DNA of 41,955 bases from an uncultured Lachnospiraceae bacterium (GCA_951801245.1 CATOMC010000018.1:1-41955), one strand, 5' to 3'; counted from the stretch's first letter, positions 5,928 through 14,356 are shown. A program made the numbers and translations. Notes: generated from the sequence alone by a model not told the origin.

Positions 5928-6623
5928 ATGAAGCGGATACTCTTAAAGTTGAGCGGTGAAGCCTTAGCAGGTGAGAAGAAGACAGGCTTTGATGAAGAGA
6001 CGGTGCGCGGCGTGGCAATGCAGGTCAAACAGTTGGTAGATGACGGTATTCAGGTCGGCATTGTAATTGGCGGCGGCAATTTCTGGCGCGGACGTTCCAG
6101 TGAGAATATCGACAGGACGAAAGCTGACCAGATTGGTATGCTTGCCACGATCATGAATTGTATTTATGTCTCCGAGATTTTTCGCTCGGTGGGCATGATG
6201 ACATCGGTTCTGACACCTTTTGAGTGCGGATCCTTCACGAAGCTGTTTTCCAAGGACAGAGCCAACAAATATTTTTCCAAGAATATGGTAGTTTTTTTTG
6301 CAGGCGGTACAGGACATCCTTACTTCTCCACAGATACAGGAGTGGTGCTTCGTGCTGTTGAGGTAGATGCGGACGTGATTCTGCTGGCAAAGGCAGTGGA
6401 TGGTGTCTATGATGATGATCCGAGAAGGAATCCCGACGCGAGGAAGTATGACGAGGTTTCGATTGACGAGGTAATTGATAAGAATCTTCTGGTGGTGGAT
6501 ATGACAGCCTCCATTCTGGCACGGGATAACAAGATGCCGATGTGGGTGTTTGCCCTGAATGAAGAGAACAGCATCGTCAATACCGTAAAGGGGAAATTCA
6601 ATGGTACAAAAGTAACAGTATAA
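5928..6623 (+). CDS. pyrH: UMP kinase
   Basis: The enzyme phosphorylates UMP to UDP with ATP in pyrimidine nucleotide synthesis and acts in the cytosol. The chosen start MKRILLKLSGEALAGEKK matches family starts. GGAAAGGG ends 13 nt upstream, a bit far; ATG 5916 and GTG 5898 are in-frame alternatives but sit on or before that site. Seen motifs: KLSGE near the start, IGGGNFWRGR (phosphate loop, about residue 50) and DGVYDDDPRRNPDA (about 162-175). About 231 residues is normal. It heads the conserved pyrH-frr-uppS-cdsA-dxr-rseP run and is followed by frr after 24 bp. Confidence 0.95.
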   Translation: MKRILLKLSGEALAGEKKTGFDEETVRGVAMQVKQLVDDGIQVGIVIGGGNFWRGRSSENIDRTKADQIGMLATIMNCIYVSEIFRSVGMMTSVLTPFECGSFTKLFSKDRANKYFSKNMVVFFAGGTGHPYFSTDTGVVLRAVEVDADVILLAKAVDGVYDDDPRRNPDARKYDEVSIDEVIDKNLLVVDMTASILARDNKMPMWVFALNEENSIVNTVKGKFNGTKVTV

Positions 6624-6647
6624 CAAAAGCAGCTGGAGGGTAACAGT

Positions 6648-7199
6648 ATGGATGCAAGGTTAAAACCTTTTGAGGAAAAAATGCATAAATCTTATGATTT
6701 TCTGGTGACAGATCTGGGTGCAATCCGTGCCGGCCGTGCGAATCCGCATGTCCTTGATAAGATTAAAGTAGATTATTATGGAACACCCACGCCTATTCAG
6801 CAGGTGGGTAATATTACGGTGCCGGAGGCTCGTGTTCTCCAGATTGCGCCCTGGGAGAAGAGTCTGATCAAGAGTATTGAGAAGGCAATCATGATGTCTG
6901 ATGTGGGGATCACACCTTCCAATGACGGTTCATTGATCCGACTGGTGTTCCCGGAACTTACGGAGGAGCGCCGTAAGGATCTGGTCAAGGATATTAAGAA
7001 GAGGGGCGAAGAGAACAAGGTTGCAATCCGCAATACGAGGCGTGATGGCAATGATGCTTTGAAAAAGCTGGCAAAGACCGAAGTTTCTGAGGATGAGATC
7101 AAGGAACTGGAGGAGCAGCTTCAGAAGCTGACCGACAAGTTTATCAAGGATATCGACAAGCTTGTGGAGGAGAAATCCAAGGAGATACTTACTGTATAG
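6648..7199 (+). CDS. frr: Ribosome recycling factor
   Basis: The protein has 183 residues, the usual length. It has the family's N-terminal KMHKSYDFLVTDLGAIRAGR (around residue 10-30), the domain II segment YYGTPTPIQQVGNITVPEAR, and the helical C-terminus with KDIKKRGEENKVAIRNTRRD. With EF-G it splits the post-termination ribosome into subunits. Shine-Dalgarno GGAGGG lies 7 nt before the ATG. It is co-transcribed with pyrH; a 150-bp gap with a hairpin separates it from uppS. Confidence 0.97.
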   Translation: MDARLKPFEEKMHKSYDFLVTDLGAIRAGRANPHVLDKIKVDYYGTPTPIQQVGNITVPEARVLQIAPWEKSLIKSIEKAIMMSDVGITPSNDGSLIRLVFPELTEERRKDLVKDIKKRGEENKVAIRNTRRDGNDALKKLAKTEVSEDEIKELEEQLQKLTDKFIKDIDKLVEEKSKEILTV

Positions 7200-7248
7200 G
7201 TATTTCACTGATACTGGAGAGCAGTATAGTTTCAGACGACATAACAGA

Positions 7249-7284
7249 GAGGGGCTTACAGAATAGGGATTCTGTTGCCCCCTT
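7249..7284 (+). other. Hairpin between frr and uppS (possible partial terminator or processing site)
   Basis: GGGGC (7251-7255) pairs with GCCCC (7277-7281), and inside it ACAGAAT (7258-7264) pairs with ATTCTGT (7269-7275) around AGGG. It is followed by CTTTCCTG, a weak U-tract. It may attenuate transcription between translation and lipid genes or protect an mRNA end. Confidence 0.5.
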
Positions 7285-7351
7285 TCCTGTTTGATAGTTT
7301 ACATAAGATAGTATTGTGAAATGATGTAGGAAAGGCTGGACAGGTCTTACC

Positions 7352-8080
7352 ATGGAGGGAAGTATGGAAAGGGATAACAAGGTACCGAATCATGTAGCCA
7401 TTATTCTGGACGGGAATGGCAGATGGGCCAAAAGTAAAGGGATGCCCCGCAATTATGGGCATGTGCAGGGCGCGAAGACGGTGGAGGTGATCTGTGAGGA
7501 AGCTTACCGCATGGGGATACAGTATCTGACCGTGTATGCTTTCAGTACGGAGAACTGGAATCGTCCCAGGGATGAGGTGGATGCCCTGATGGGGCTTTTG
7601 CGCAGTTATATGAAGACCTGCCTGAAAACAGCGGCCAAGAACAATATGTGTGTGAAGGTCATCGGAGAAAAATCCCGGTTGGATGAGGATATCCGCAGCC
7701 GTATCGCACAGTTGGAGGAGGCGACAAAGAACAATACAGGGCTGCATTTTCAGATTGCCATCAATTACGGGGGCAGGGATGAGATTGTCAGGGCTGTCCG
7801 TAAGATTGTATCACAGGCATCGGAGCATGGTCTGGCACCGGATCAGATTACCGAAGAGCTTGTCAGTGATATGCTGGATACCGGTGGGATACCGGATCCT
7901 GATCTGCTGATCCGTACCTGTGATGAACAGAGAATATCGAATTTTCTGCTGTGGCAGTTAGCTTATACGGAGTTCTATTTTACACCGGTGGCCTGGCCTG
8001 ATTTTTCAAAAGAAGAATTAGAAAAAGCGGTGCAGGCATATAATAAGAGAGACAGACGATATGGTCTGGTGAAAGAATAG
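7352..8080 (+). CDS. uppS: Isoprenyl transferase (undecaprenyl diphosphate synthase)
   Basis: The 242-residue cis-prenyltransferase elongates farnesyl diphosphate with isopentenyl diphosphate to the C55 lipid carrier used for cell-wall synthesis. The signature HVAIILDGNGRWAKSKGMPR carries the catalytic Asp. AFSTENWNRP, INYGGRDEIVRA and the C-terminal RISNFLLWQLAYTEFYF block are all present. Here the IPP-binding segment reads RTCDEQRISN where many homologs have RTSGEQR. An internal ATG at 7364 (MERDNKVPN) is an alternative start. cdsA follows after 12 bp. Confidence 0.95.
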   Translation: MEGSMERDNKVPNHVAIILDGNGRWAKSKGMPRNYGHVQGAKTVEVICEEAYRMGIQYLTVYAFSTENWNRPRDEVDALMGLLRSYMKTCLKTAAKNNMCVKVIGEKSRLDEDIRSRIAQLEEATKNNTGLHFQIAINYGGRDEIVRAVRKIVSQASEHGLAPDQITEELVSDMLDTGGIPDPDLLIRTCDEQRISNFLLWQLAYTEFYFTPVAWPDFSKEELEKAVQAYNKRDRRYGLVKE

Positions 8081-8092
8081 GAAGGGGCCGGT

Positions 8093-8932
8093 ATGTTTCG
8101 TACAAGATTGATAAGTGGTATCCTGTTAGTGATAGCAGCACTTGCGGTGATTATGACCGGCGGCGTTTTCCTGGCGGCTGTATTGTGTCTGATATCGGTG
8201 ATTGCATATAGGGAATTGACGAAAGCCTGCGGATTATGGTCGGCAGGTGGTGCCGTCTGCGGTCTTGAGATTGCAGGTTGTATCATGACAATAGTGTATT
8301 ATGTGGTTTTGACAGCTTCTTTACGTCAGGGACTTACGGTTGTCTATCCGGCTGTGATGATCGTAGTGGTGGCCACATTTTTGGTACATTTGTTTGTATA
8401 TGTATTTGCTTTCCCGAAATATCATGCGAATCAGGTGATGGCATCTATGTTCTCCTTTCTCTATGCACCGGTGATGTTATCCTTTATTTATCTGCTGCGG
8501 CAGGGATTCGAACAGGGAAGGTATCTGGTCTGGTTCGTGTTTCTCAGTTCCTGGGGAAGTGATACCTGTGCCTACGCGGTAGGTGTACTGTTTGGCAAAC
8601 ATAAGATGACGCCAAAGTTAAGTCCCAAGAAGTCCATAGAGGGAGCAGCCGGCGGTGTTGTGGGTGCAGCCCTTTTGTTTGTGTTGTACACCTGGCTGGT
8701 AATTGGTACGTATACGGATGCAGCGTTGTCACTTGGTCTGGCGGCTTTGCTTGGCGGTGTGGGAGCGATGGTATCCATGGTGGGAGATCTGGCGGCGTCT
8801 GCAGTAAAGCGGGATCATAATATCAAAGATTATGGAAAACTGATACCGGGGCATGGTGGGATCATGGACCGATTCGACAGCGTGATTGTGACAGCACCAA
8901 TCATCTTTATCGGGATCGCGATGCTGTTATAA
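8093..8932 (+). CDS. cdsA: Phosphatidate cytidylyltransferase (CDP-diacylglycerol synthase)
   Basis: The protein has 279 residues and about seven to eight membrane helices from residue 7 on. It makes CDP-diacylglycerol from phosphatidic acid and CTP, the entry to phospholipid synthesis. The C-terminal signature SAVKRDHNIKDYGKLIPGHG followed by GIMDRFDS is the CDS family motif with metal- and CTP-binding residues. GKHKMTPKLSPKKSIEG is another conserved loop. Shine-Dalgarno GGAAGGGG lies 5 nt before the ATG. It is in the same run as uppS and dxr. Confidence 0.95.
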   Translation: MFRTRLISGILLVIAALAVIMTGGVFLAAVLCLISVIAYRELTKACGLWSAGGAVCGLEIAGCIMTIVYYVVLTASLRQGLTVVYPAVMIVVVATFLVHLFVYVFAFPKYHANQVMASMFSFLYAPVMLSFIYLLRQGFEQGRYLVWFVFLSSWGSDTCAYAVGVLFGKHKMTPKLSPKKSIEGAAGGVVGAALLFVLYTWLVIGTYTDAALSLGLAALLGGVGAMVSMVGDLAASAVKRDHNIKDYGKLIPGHGGIMDRFDSVIVTAPIIFIGIAMLL

Positions 8933-9002
8933 CAGGCTGCCAGACAGTGATCAGGACCCAGAGAGGGAATTATTAGAGGCAGCCCTGACAGGGAGGATGA
9001 AA

Positions 9003-10148
9003 TTGAAAAATATAGGAATACTGGGATCTACGGGGTCGATCGGAACACAGACACTGGAGATCGTGAGAAAAGAAAAGGACTTAAAAGTGGTGTCTTTGGC
9101 GGCAGGGCATAATGTGGAATTGATGGAGAAGCAGATCCGGGAATTTGCGCCTGTCATAGCGGCCATGTGGTCGCAAGAGTCGGCGGATGATCTGCGGATG
9201 AGGGTCAGGGATCTGCCGGTGAAAGTGGTAAGCGGCATGGAAGGGCTGTTGGAAGTATCTTCCGTGGAACAGATGGAAGTATTGGTCACCGGAATTGTGG
9301 GAATGATTGGTATCAGGCCCACCATCGCCGCGATAGAGGCCGGTAAGGACATTGCACTGGCTAATAAAGAGACTCTGGTAACGGCGGGGCATATCATTAT
9401 GCCGTTGGCGGCTGAAAAAGAGGTACAGATTCTGCCTGTGGACAGTGAGCACAGTGCGATCTTTCAATCCATGCACGGTGAGAACAGATCCCGTGTGAGC
9501 CGGATTCTGCTGACAGCTTCCGGAGGTCCTTTCCGGGGAAAAACGAGAGAAGAACTGGCGGATATGACAGTGGAAGATGCCTTAAAGCATCCCAACTGGT
9601 CAATGGGAAAAAAGGTGACGATCGACTCTGCATCTCTTTGTAATAAGGGGCTTGAGGTGATGGAGGCAAAGTGGCTGTTTGATGTGGATCTGGAGCAGAT
9701 TAAGGTGGTGGTGCACCCCCAGAGTATCCTTCATTCTGCGGTGGAATATGTTGATGGCGGTATTATGGGGCAGATGGGCGTACCGGATATGAAACTGCCC
9801 ATTCAGTACGCGCTGTTTTATCCGGACAGAAGGCCTATGGACGCAGGAAGAGTAGACTTATGTAAACTTGGAAGCCTGACTTTTGAGGAGCCTGATACCG
9901 AAACATTCCGCGGACTTGCCCTGGCATACCAGGCAGCGAAACGGGGCGGTTCCCTGCCCACTGTGTTTAATGCGGCGAATGAGCGGGCTGTGGCGCTCTT
10001 TTTGCAAAAGAAGATACGGTTTTTGCAGATACCGGAATTGATCGAGGCATCTATGGAGGCTCACCGTGTGGTGGATAACCCGACCGTAGAGCAGATTCTG
10101 TCAGCGGAGACAGAGACCTACGAGTATATCAGGCAAAAATATGAATAA
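9003..10148 (+). CDS. dxr: 1-deoxy-D-xylulose 5-phosphate reductoisomerase
   Basis: The enzyme converts DXP to MEP with NADPH, the committed step of the MEP isoprenoid pathway; ispG of the same pathway lies at 20302. The NADPH motif GILGSTGSIGTQTLEIV is at the N-terminus. The active-site segments VDSEHSAIFQS, LTASGGPFRG, HPNWSMGKKVTIDSA and VHPQSILHSAVEY are present. I choose TTG 9003 as start: GGGAGG ends 6 nt before it, while the ATG at 8997 directly abuts the GGAGG and would have no spacer. About 381 residues is normal. rseP follows. Confidence 0.93.
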   Translation: MKNIGILGSTGSIGTQTLEIVRKEKDLKVVSLAAGHNVELMEKQIREFAPVIAAMWSQESADDLRMRVRDLPVKVVSGMEGLLEVSSVEQMEVLVTGIVGMIGIRPTIAAIEAGKDIALANKETLVTAGHIIMPLAAEKEVQILPVDSEHSAIFQSMHGENRSRVSRILLTASGGPFRGKTREELADMTVEDALKHPNWSMGKKVTIDSASLCNKGLEVMEAKWLFDVDLEQIKVVVHPQSILHSAVEYVDGGIMGQMGVPDMKLPIQYALFYPDRRPMDAGRVDLCKLGSLTFEEPDTETFRGLALAYQAAKRGGSLPTVFNAANERAVALFLQKKIRFLQIPELIEASMEAHRVVDNPTVEQILSAETETYEYIRQKYE

Positions 10149-10181
10149 GGATTGCTGCCAGGGACGGCATGGAGGATTAGG

Positions 10182-11312
10182 TTGATCAGGACAATTATTT
10201 TATTTCTAATTATTATGGGCGTGGTGGTGATATCCCATGAGTTCGGACATTTTATTATTGCCAGGAAGAATGGTATCCGGGTTGTGGAGTTTGCGGTGGG
10301 AATGGGGCCGACCCTTTTTTCCTTTGAAAAAAGAGGTACCAGATATGCGTTGAAGCTTCTGCCCATAGGGGGCGCTTGTATGTTTGACGGAGAGGACGGC
10401 GTCATGGCGCAAGATGCATATGCACCGGGCGAAACAGACACAGGATATCCGGAAGGGGCAGGAAGCGGGTTCGCGTCCGGACGGATGCCGTCACCCGAGG
10501 GAGTAGCCTTTACGGAGGCAGGTGTGTGGGCGCGTATCGCGGCTGTGTTTGCGGGACCTTTCTTCAACTTTATTCTGGCTTTTATCGTGGCTGTGGTCTT
10601 AAGCGCGTTCAGTGGTGCGGATCTGCCGGTGGTTGGTTCGGTTACGGAAGGCTCGGCGGCACAGGAGGCGGGACTTCAGGCGGGAGATGTGATCACCCGG
10701 ATCGGGCGGGAGCCGATTCACTTTTACAGAGAAGTAGCGCTCATCTCTTCCTTCAATCAGGGAGAACCGATGAAGATACGCTATGAGAGGAATGGGGAAA
10801 AGAAGGAGGCTCTATTACAGCCCCAATACAGTGAACAAGACGGGCGTTATTATATGGGGATTGTAAATGGCGGAGAATATCTGGAATGTAATCCGCTGCA
10901 GATATTCCAGTATGGATTTTATGAGGTGGAATACTGGGTCAAGATTACTTATAAGAGCCTGAAGATGCTGGTGCAGGGGCAGGCGACCAAGGACGATGTG
11001 GCGGGTCCTGTGGGCATTGCGCAGATTGTGGGAGACAGCTACGACCAGGCAGAAGAAAGCTATGGGACACCATATGCGATTCTGATGATGCTGGAGATCG
11101 TGGTGTTATTATCAGTCAATCTGGGTATCATGAATCTACTGCCGATTCCGGCACTGGATGGCGGGCGGCTGGTATTTCTGCTGGTGGAAGTAGTGCGGGG
11201 CAAGCCTGTGCCGCCGGAAAAGGAAGGCATGGTACACTTTGCGGGATTGGTCGTGCTGATGGTTTTGATGGTGTTTATTATGTATAATGATATTATGAGG
11301 CTGGTGCGTTGA
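10182..11312 (+). CDS. rseP: RseP/RasP-type site-2 intramembrane zinc metalloprotease
   Basis: I choose TTG 10182 as start: GGAGG ends 6 nt upstream, whereas the upstream TTG 10152 has none. The first membrane helix contains the zinc motif HEFGH (residues 19-23). A PDZ domain covers about residues 150-225 (VVGSVTEGSAAQEAGLQAGD). The second zinc motif NLLPIPALDGGRLVF lies at about 315-330. About 30 Gly/Pro-rich extra residues follow GGACMFDGEDG before the second helix. The protease cleaves membrane-embedded anti-sigma factors and signal-peptide remnants. It ends the core run; a 340-bp gap follows. Confidence 0.93.
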   Translation: MIRTIILFLIIMGVVVISHEFGHFIIARKNGIRVVEFAVGMGPTLFSFEKRGTRYALKLLPIGGACMFDGEDGVMAQDAYAPGETDTGYPEGAGSGFASGRMPSPEGVAFTEAGVWARIAAVFAGPFFNFILAFIVAVVLSAFSGADLPVVGSVTEGSAAQEAGLQAGDVITRIGREPIHFYREVALISSFNQGEPMKIRYERNGEKKEALLQPQYSEQDGRYYMGIVNGGEYLECNPLQIFQYGFYEVEYWVKITYKSLKMLVQGQATKDDVAGPVGIAQIVGDSYDQAEESYGTPYAILMMLEIVVLLSVNLGIMNLLPIPALDGGRLVFLLVEVVRGKPVPPEKEGMVHFAGLVVLMVLMVFIMYNDIMRLVR

Positions 11313-11417
11313 GTGCTGGCCTTTTTGAGCATTTTATAGCTGTTCAGGCTGACATTGTGACATGGGTGTGAAAAGTAACCACCCGTTGTGGAAAATTAAT
11401 TCCCATCGTAGAAAGTA

Positions 11418-11446
11418 TTGAAGTGTCGAGGCATCTGTAGTATAAT
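11418..11446 (+). promoter_or_regulatory. Sigma-A promoter upstream of the phosphatase/kinase pair
   Basis: TTGAAG (11418-11423) and TATAAT (11441-11446) are 17 nt apart, a near-consensus promoter. The expected transcript has a leader of about 200 nt before the phosphatase gene. Confidence 0.65.
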
Positions 11447-11488
11447 GAACACATCGGATTCTATTCAGGAATTCAAAAGGCAGGTAAA

Positions 11489-11564
11489 GCGGGAATCCCG
11501 CATGGTTTCAGAAACAGGGAAGGCAAATATTCGTGCGTGTACGTATGGCTGGCGCGTTACGCGC
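11489..11564. other. Two GC-rich palindromes in the phosphatase leader
   Basis: GCGGGAATCCCGC (11489-11501) and GCGCGTTACGCGC (11552-11564) are perfect inverted repeats in the roughly 200-nt leader. They may fold in RNA or bind a regulator. Nothing coding is seen in 11313-11655. Confidence 0.4.
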
Positions 11565-11655
11565 GGAAATAAATAGCATGTGTTTTTATCGTTGGTGTGC
11601 AATGGCATGCTAACAAGTTTTAGAAGTTTTGGAAGTTTCAGGATGAGAGGGAGGT

Positions 11656-12384
11656 TTGAGCGGCAGGATGCGGTATCTGGCAGGGGTATATTGGTGTCGC
11701 GGGCGTGTGCGCAAGGACAATCAGGATTCGGTTGTGCTGCTGCAGGCGTTGACGGCCCGTGGAAGAGTGTTGATGGCGGCGGTCTGTGACGGGATGGGAG
11801 GTCTGGCGCAGGGGGAGACCGCGAGCGGCTATGTGACAGAACGGCTGCAGGAATGGTTCTATGAGTCGCTTCTGTATGCGGTTCGCAAAAAGAAACCTTA
11901 TTGGGTGATCAGAAGATCTCTGGACAGGCTGACGTTTCATATGCAGCAGCAATTGCAGCAGTATGCGGGGCAGGAGGAGATAGAGCTTGGCACTACGATG
12001 ACGGTACTTGTGATCTGGGAAAAGGTCTGGCTGGTCTGGCATCTGGGGGACAGCAGGTTTTATCGGATGCATGGCGGGCGTATGGACCGGGTGACAAAGG
12101 ATCATATCATGAAGCGGCAGCAATTGACCAAATGTGTGGGAAGCTTCGGCTATTATGTGCCGGATCATTATATGGGGAGGATAAGAACGGGAGAGGGGAT
12201 GCTTTTGTGCAGTGACGGGTTCAGACATTGTGTTACCGGGAAAGAACTGCGGGAGGTGCTTGCACCGGGAAAGATACGGGAGGAAGGACAGATTGAGAGG
12301 CGGCTCATTGAGATCGGGGAAGCCTGCATGAAGAGAGGGGAAAGTGATAATCTTTCGGCGGTTTATATTAAGGCAGAGCGGTAG
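11656..12384 (+). CDS. PP2C-type serine/threonine protein phosphatase
   Basis: The protein has about 242 residues with the metal-dependent PP2C motifs in order: GRVRKDNQDSV (about residue 20), AVCDGMGGLAQGE, the GTTMTVLVIW strand, HLGDSRFYR, LCSDGF and DNLSAVYI near the end. The aspartates that bind the two Mn/Mg ions are all present. It has no membrane helix, so it is cytosolic. It would reverse phosphorylation by the kinase 160 bp downstream. The start is unclear: TTG 11656 sits only 1 nt after GGGAGG, and ATG 11668 is 13 nt after it. It is PrpC/Stp-like, but outside the usual rsgA locus. Confidence 0.88.
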   Translation: MSGRMRYLAGVYWCRGRVRKDNQDSVVLLQALTARGRVLMAAVCDGMGGLAQGETASGYVTERLQEWFYESLLYAVRKKKPYWVIRRSLDRLTFHMQQQLQQYAGQEEIELGTTMTVLVIWEKVWLVWHLGDSRFYRMHGGRMDRVTKDHIMKRQQLTKCVGSFGYYVPDHYMGRIRTGEGMLLCSDGFRHCVTGKELREVLAPGKIREEGQIERRLIEIGEACMKRGESDNLSAVYIKAER

Positions 12385-12544
12385 AGGAGACATGGGGCAG
12401 AGAGAAAGAGAATCTTTAGGATAAGCTTGTTCGTCCGTGGATGGTGAGATTTGGCAAAACGGAATCATGGTCGGACGCATGGGAATAATTTGAAGCGTTG
12501 TAGGAGTATGATATGAGTATGGTATGGACAGGAGGGTGGAAACG

Positions 12545-13534
12545 ATGTTAGAAGCAGGACAAGTGGCAGGGAAGTATGAGATTATAAAGCCGTTGGGGGC
12601 AGGTGGTGAGGGATGTGTGTACCTTGCCAAAGATGGTACGCTTTCGAGACTGGTGGCGGTGAAGCGGATGGGAGAGCGAAGAGATGAGAAGCCAGAGGAG
12701 TTGGAGAAGTCAGAGGAGATAGAGGAGCCAGAGAAGCTGGAGAAGTCAGAGAAGGATACTGCGCGGGAAGTGTTTTTGGCGGCAGGGGAGATGACAGGAG
12801 AGACAACAGGGGAGGCGGTCTTGCTGGAAGCGGCGTTTTTGCGGGATTTGGGACATCCGATGCTTCCTGTGGTGTATGATCTGTTTTATGAGGACGGCTG
12901 GTATCTGGTGCTGGAATATATAGAAGGAATTAGTTTACATAACTATATTAAAAAGACGGGATATGTTGAAGAGGAGCAGGGACGTATTTGGGCCAAAGCA
13001 CTTTTAGAGATTCTGGAATATTTCCACACAAGGAAACCACCTGTTATTTATCGAGACCTGAAACCCGGGAATATCATGGTATGCCCGGATAAGAGTCTGC
13101 GGCTGGTGGATCTGGGAGCAGCGTGCCTGAAAAGTTATGAAAAGGACAGAGATTTACAGATGGCGCTGACATCGGGATATGGGGCGCCGGAGCAGAGGGC
13201 AGGTATAGGAGGGCGTATTTATGCGGATGAGAGGAGTGACATATACGCCTTTGGCAGGGTGTTGTATTATATGATGACGGGAGCAGATCCCGGGAAGCCG
13301 CCTTATGGACATCTGCCTGTCCATGTTTACAATCCGCTGATCGGAGAAAGCCTGGAGCGGGTGATTGACAAGTGTACCAGGGAAGATCCCGGGGAACGCT
13401 ATCAGGTGGTGGAGGAGATCAGGCAGGATTTGTGCAGGCAGAACCGGCGTGGAGGAAACGGCAGGCGCAGAGATTTCCTGCGGCATATGGAAAAACGGGT
13501 GTGGCTTACGCAGAAGCTCAAGGTTGGGTTGTGA
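12545..13534 (+). CDS. Soluble Hanks-type serine/threonine protein kinase
   Basis: I choose ATG 12545 because GGAGGG ends 8 nt upstream. The 329-residue protein is a kinase domain only. It has a glycine loop GAGGEG (18-23), Lys40 in VAVKR and an alpha-C Glu (about 95). The catalytic loop is YRDLKPGN (169-176, Tyr instead of His), and the metal motif is DLG (189-191) instead of DFG. GYGAPEQ and SDIYAFG follow. Between Lys40 and alpha-C lies a Glu/Lys/Pro-rich insert of about 45 residues made of imperfect repeats. No membrane helix and no PASTA repeats are seen, unlike PrkC/StkP. It is paired with the PP2C upstream; substrates are unknown. Confidence 0.88.
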   Translation: MLEAGQVAGKYEIIKPLGAGGEGCVYLAKDGTLSRLVAVKRMGERRDEKPEELEKSEEIEEPEKLEKSEKDTAREVFLAAGEMTGETTGEAVLLEAAFLRDLGHPMLPVVYDLFYEDGWYLVLEYIEGISLHNYIKKTGYVEEEQGRIWAKALLEILEYFHTRKPPVIYRDLKPGNIMVCPDKSLRLVDLGAACLKSYEKDRDLQMALTSGYGAPEQRAGIGGRIYADERSDIYAFGRVLYYMMTGADPGKPPYGHLPVHVYNPLIGESLERVIDKCTREDPGERYQVVEEIRQDLCRQNRRGGNGRRRDFLRHMEKRVWLTQKLKVGL

Positions 13535-13564
13535 AAAGTAAGTAGTAAGTAATTTAAAAATGAG

Positions 13565-13594
13565 TTGACAATATGGATATATTATATATATAAT
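13565..13594 (+). promoter_or_regulatory. Promoter of the GntR regulator gene
   Basis: TTGACA (13565-13570) and TATAAT (13589-13594) are perfect consensus boxes with an 18-nt spacer. The region after it is AT-rich and carries repeats that may be operators. Confidence 0.75.
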
Positions 13595-13605
13595 GAGTAT
13601 ATGCT

Positions 13606-13630
13606 AATAATATTACAAATATTATTACAA
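13606..13630. promoter_or_regulatory. Candidate GntR operator (tandem ATATTATTACAA-like sites)
   Basis: ATAATATTACAA and ATATTATTACAA lie back to back just downstream of the gntR promoter. A third copy, ATATTATTACAAAT, lies at 14357-14370 ahead of the next gene. The shared motif at both promoters suggests a site for the GntR protein: autoregulation plus operon control. Confidence 0.45.
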
Positions 13631-13653
13631 CACTTTTTGTGGAATGGAGAAGT

Positions 13654-14280
13654 ATGAAAAAGGGACGGATGACATTAAAGGATCAGGTCTATGATAGCAT
13701 ATATCATGATATCATATCAGGATATTATAAGGAAACGGATATTATTACGGAAGGGGATTTGATCAGAAAATACGAGGTAAGTAAATCTCCGGTCCGGGAG
13801 GCATTGATTGCCCTGTGTAATGAAAATGTTTTGAGAAGCCTTCCAAGGCTGGGATATCAGCTTGTTACGGTTTCAAGAAAAGACGTGCTTGATATTTTGG
13901 AATACAGAATCCTGGTGGAGTCTTATGTGTTGGAAAAGGCAATTGTGAATGCAAAGGAGAAGGATTACAGATATCTTGAGGAACTTGCCGAAAAAGCCAA
14001 AAAGACAACAGATATTAACGAGAGTATGCAGTTTAATGAGGAATTCCATCTCTGTCTGTGCGGCCTTGCAGATAATGAACATCTTACTAAAATGTTGGAA
14101 ATAACCATGAAGAAATGCAACCGCTATTCAGCGCAGCATATTTTATGGTCGTGGGAGAGGGGACGGGAAGGAATGCCTTCCTATCATAGAGAAATCGTAT
14201 TGGCTATGGAAGCGGGAGATTTAGAACTGGCTAAAAAAATGCTTTTGGAGGATCTGAAACCTTTGAAGGAAGATTTTTAA
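13654..14280 (+). CDS. GntR-family transcriptional regulator (FadR/FCD subfamily)
   Basis: I choose ATG 13654 (MKKGRMTLKDQVYDS), with GGAGA a few nt upstream; the upstream in-frame ATG at 13639 is less well placed. The winged helix covers about residues 5-70, with EGDLIRKYEVSKSPVREALI as the typical GntR recognition segment. The C-terminal about 130 residues form a helical FCD ligand-binding domain (EYRILVESYVLEKAI, NEEFHLCLCGLADNEHLTKM, SYHREIVLAMEAGDLELAKK). It has its own consensus promoter and a terminator. A repeated motif in front of it and of the next operon points to local control. The ligand is unknown; peptide or amino-acid related is likely from the neighbours. Confidence 0.88.
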   Translation: MKKGRMTLKDQVYDSIYHDIISGYYKETDIITEGDLIRKYEVSKSPVREALIALCNENVLRSLPRLGYQLVTVSRKDVLDILEYRILVESYVLEKAIVNAKEKDYRYLEELAEKAKKTTDINESMQFNEEFHLCLCGLADNEHLTKMLEITMKKCNRYSAQHILWSWERGREGMPSYHREIVLAMEAGDLELAKKMLLEDLKPLKEDF

Positions 14281-14297
14281 GTCTTCAGACATAGTTG

Positions 14298-14346
14298 GGA
14301 AGAGAAAACCTGAAAATGGTTTTGTGAGTCTCTTCCTATATTTTTT
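14298..14346 (+). terminator. Rho-independent terminator after the GntR gene
   Basis: GGAAGAGA (14298-14305) pairs with TCTCTTCC (14329-14336), with inner AAACC/GGTTT pairing, then TATATTTTTT. It separates the regulator from the operon it faces. Confidence 0.8.
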
Positions 14347-14356
14347 AAATAGACTG

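Noticed and set aside
11638..12630. 330-codon minus-strand frame over the phosphatase
   Set aside because: The plus strand carries all PP2C motifs; the reverse frame is rich in His, Pro and Leu with no recognisable domain.
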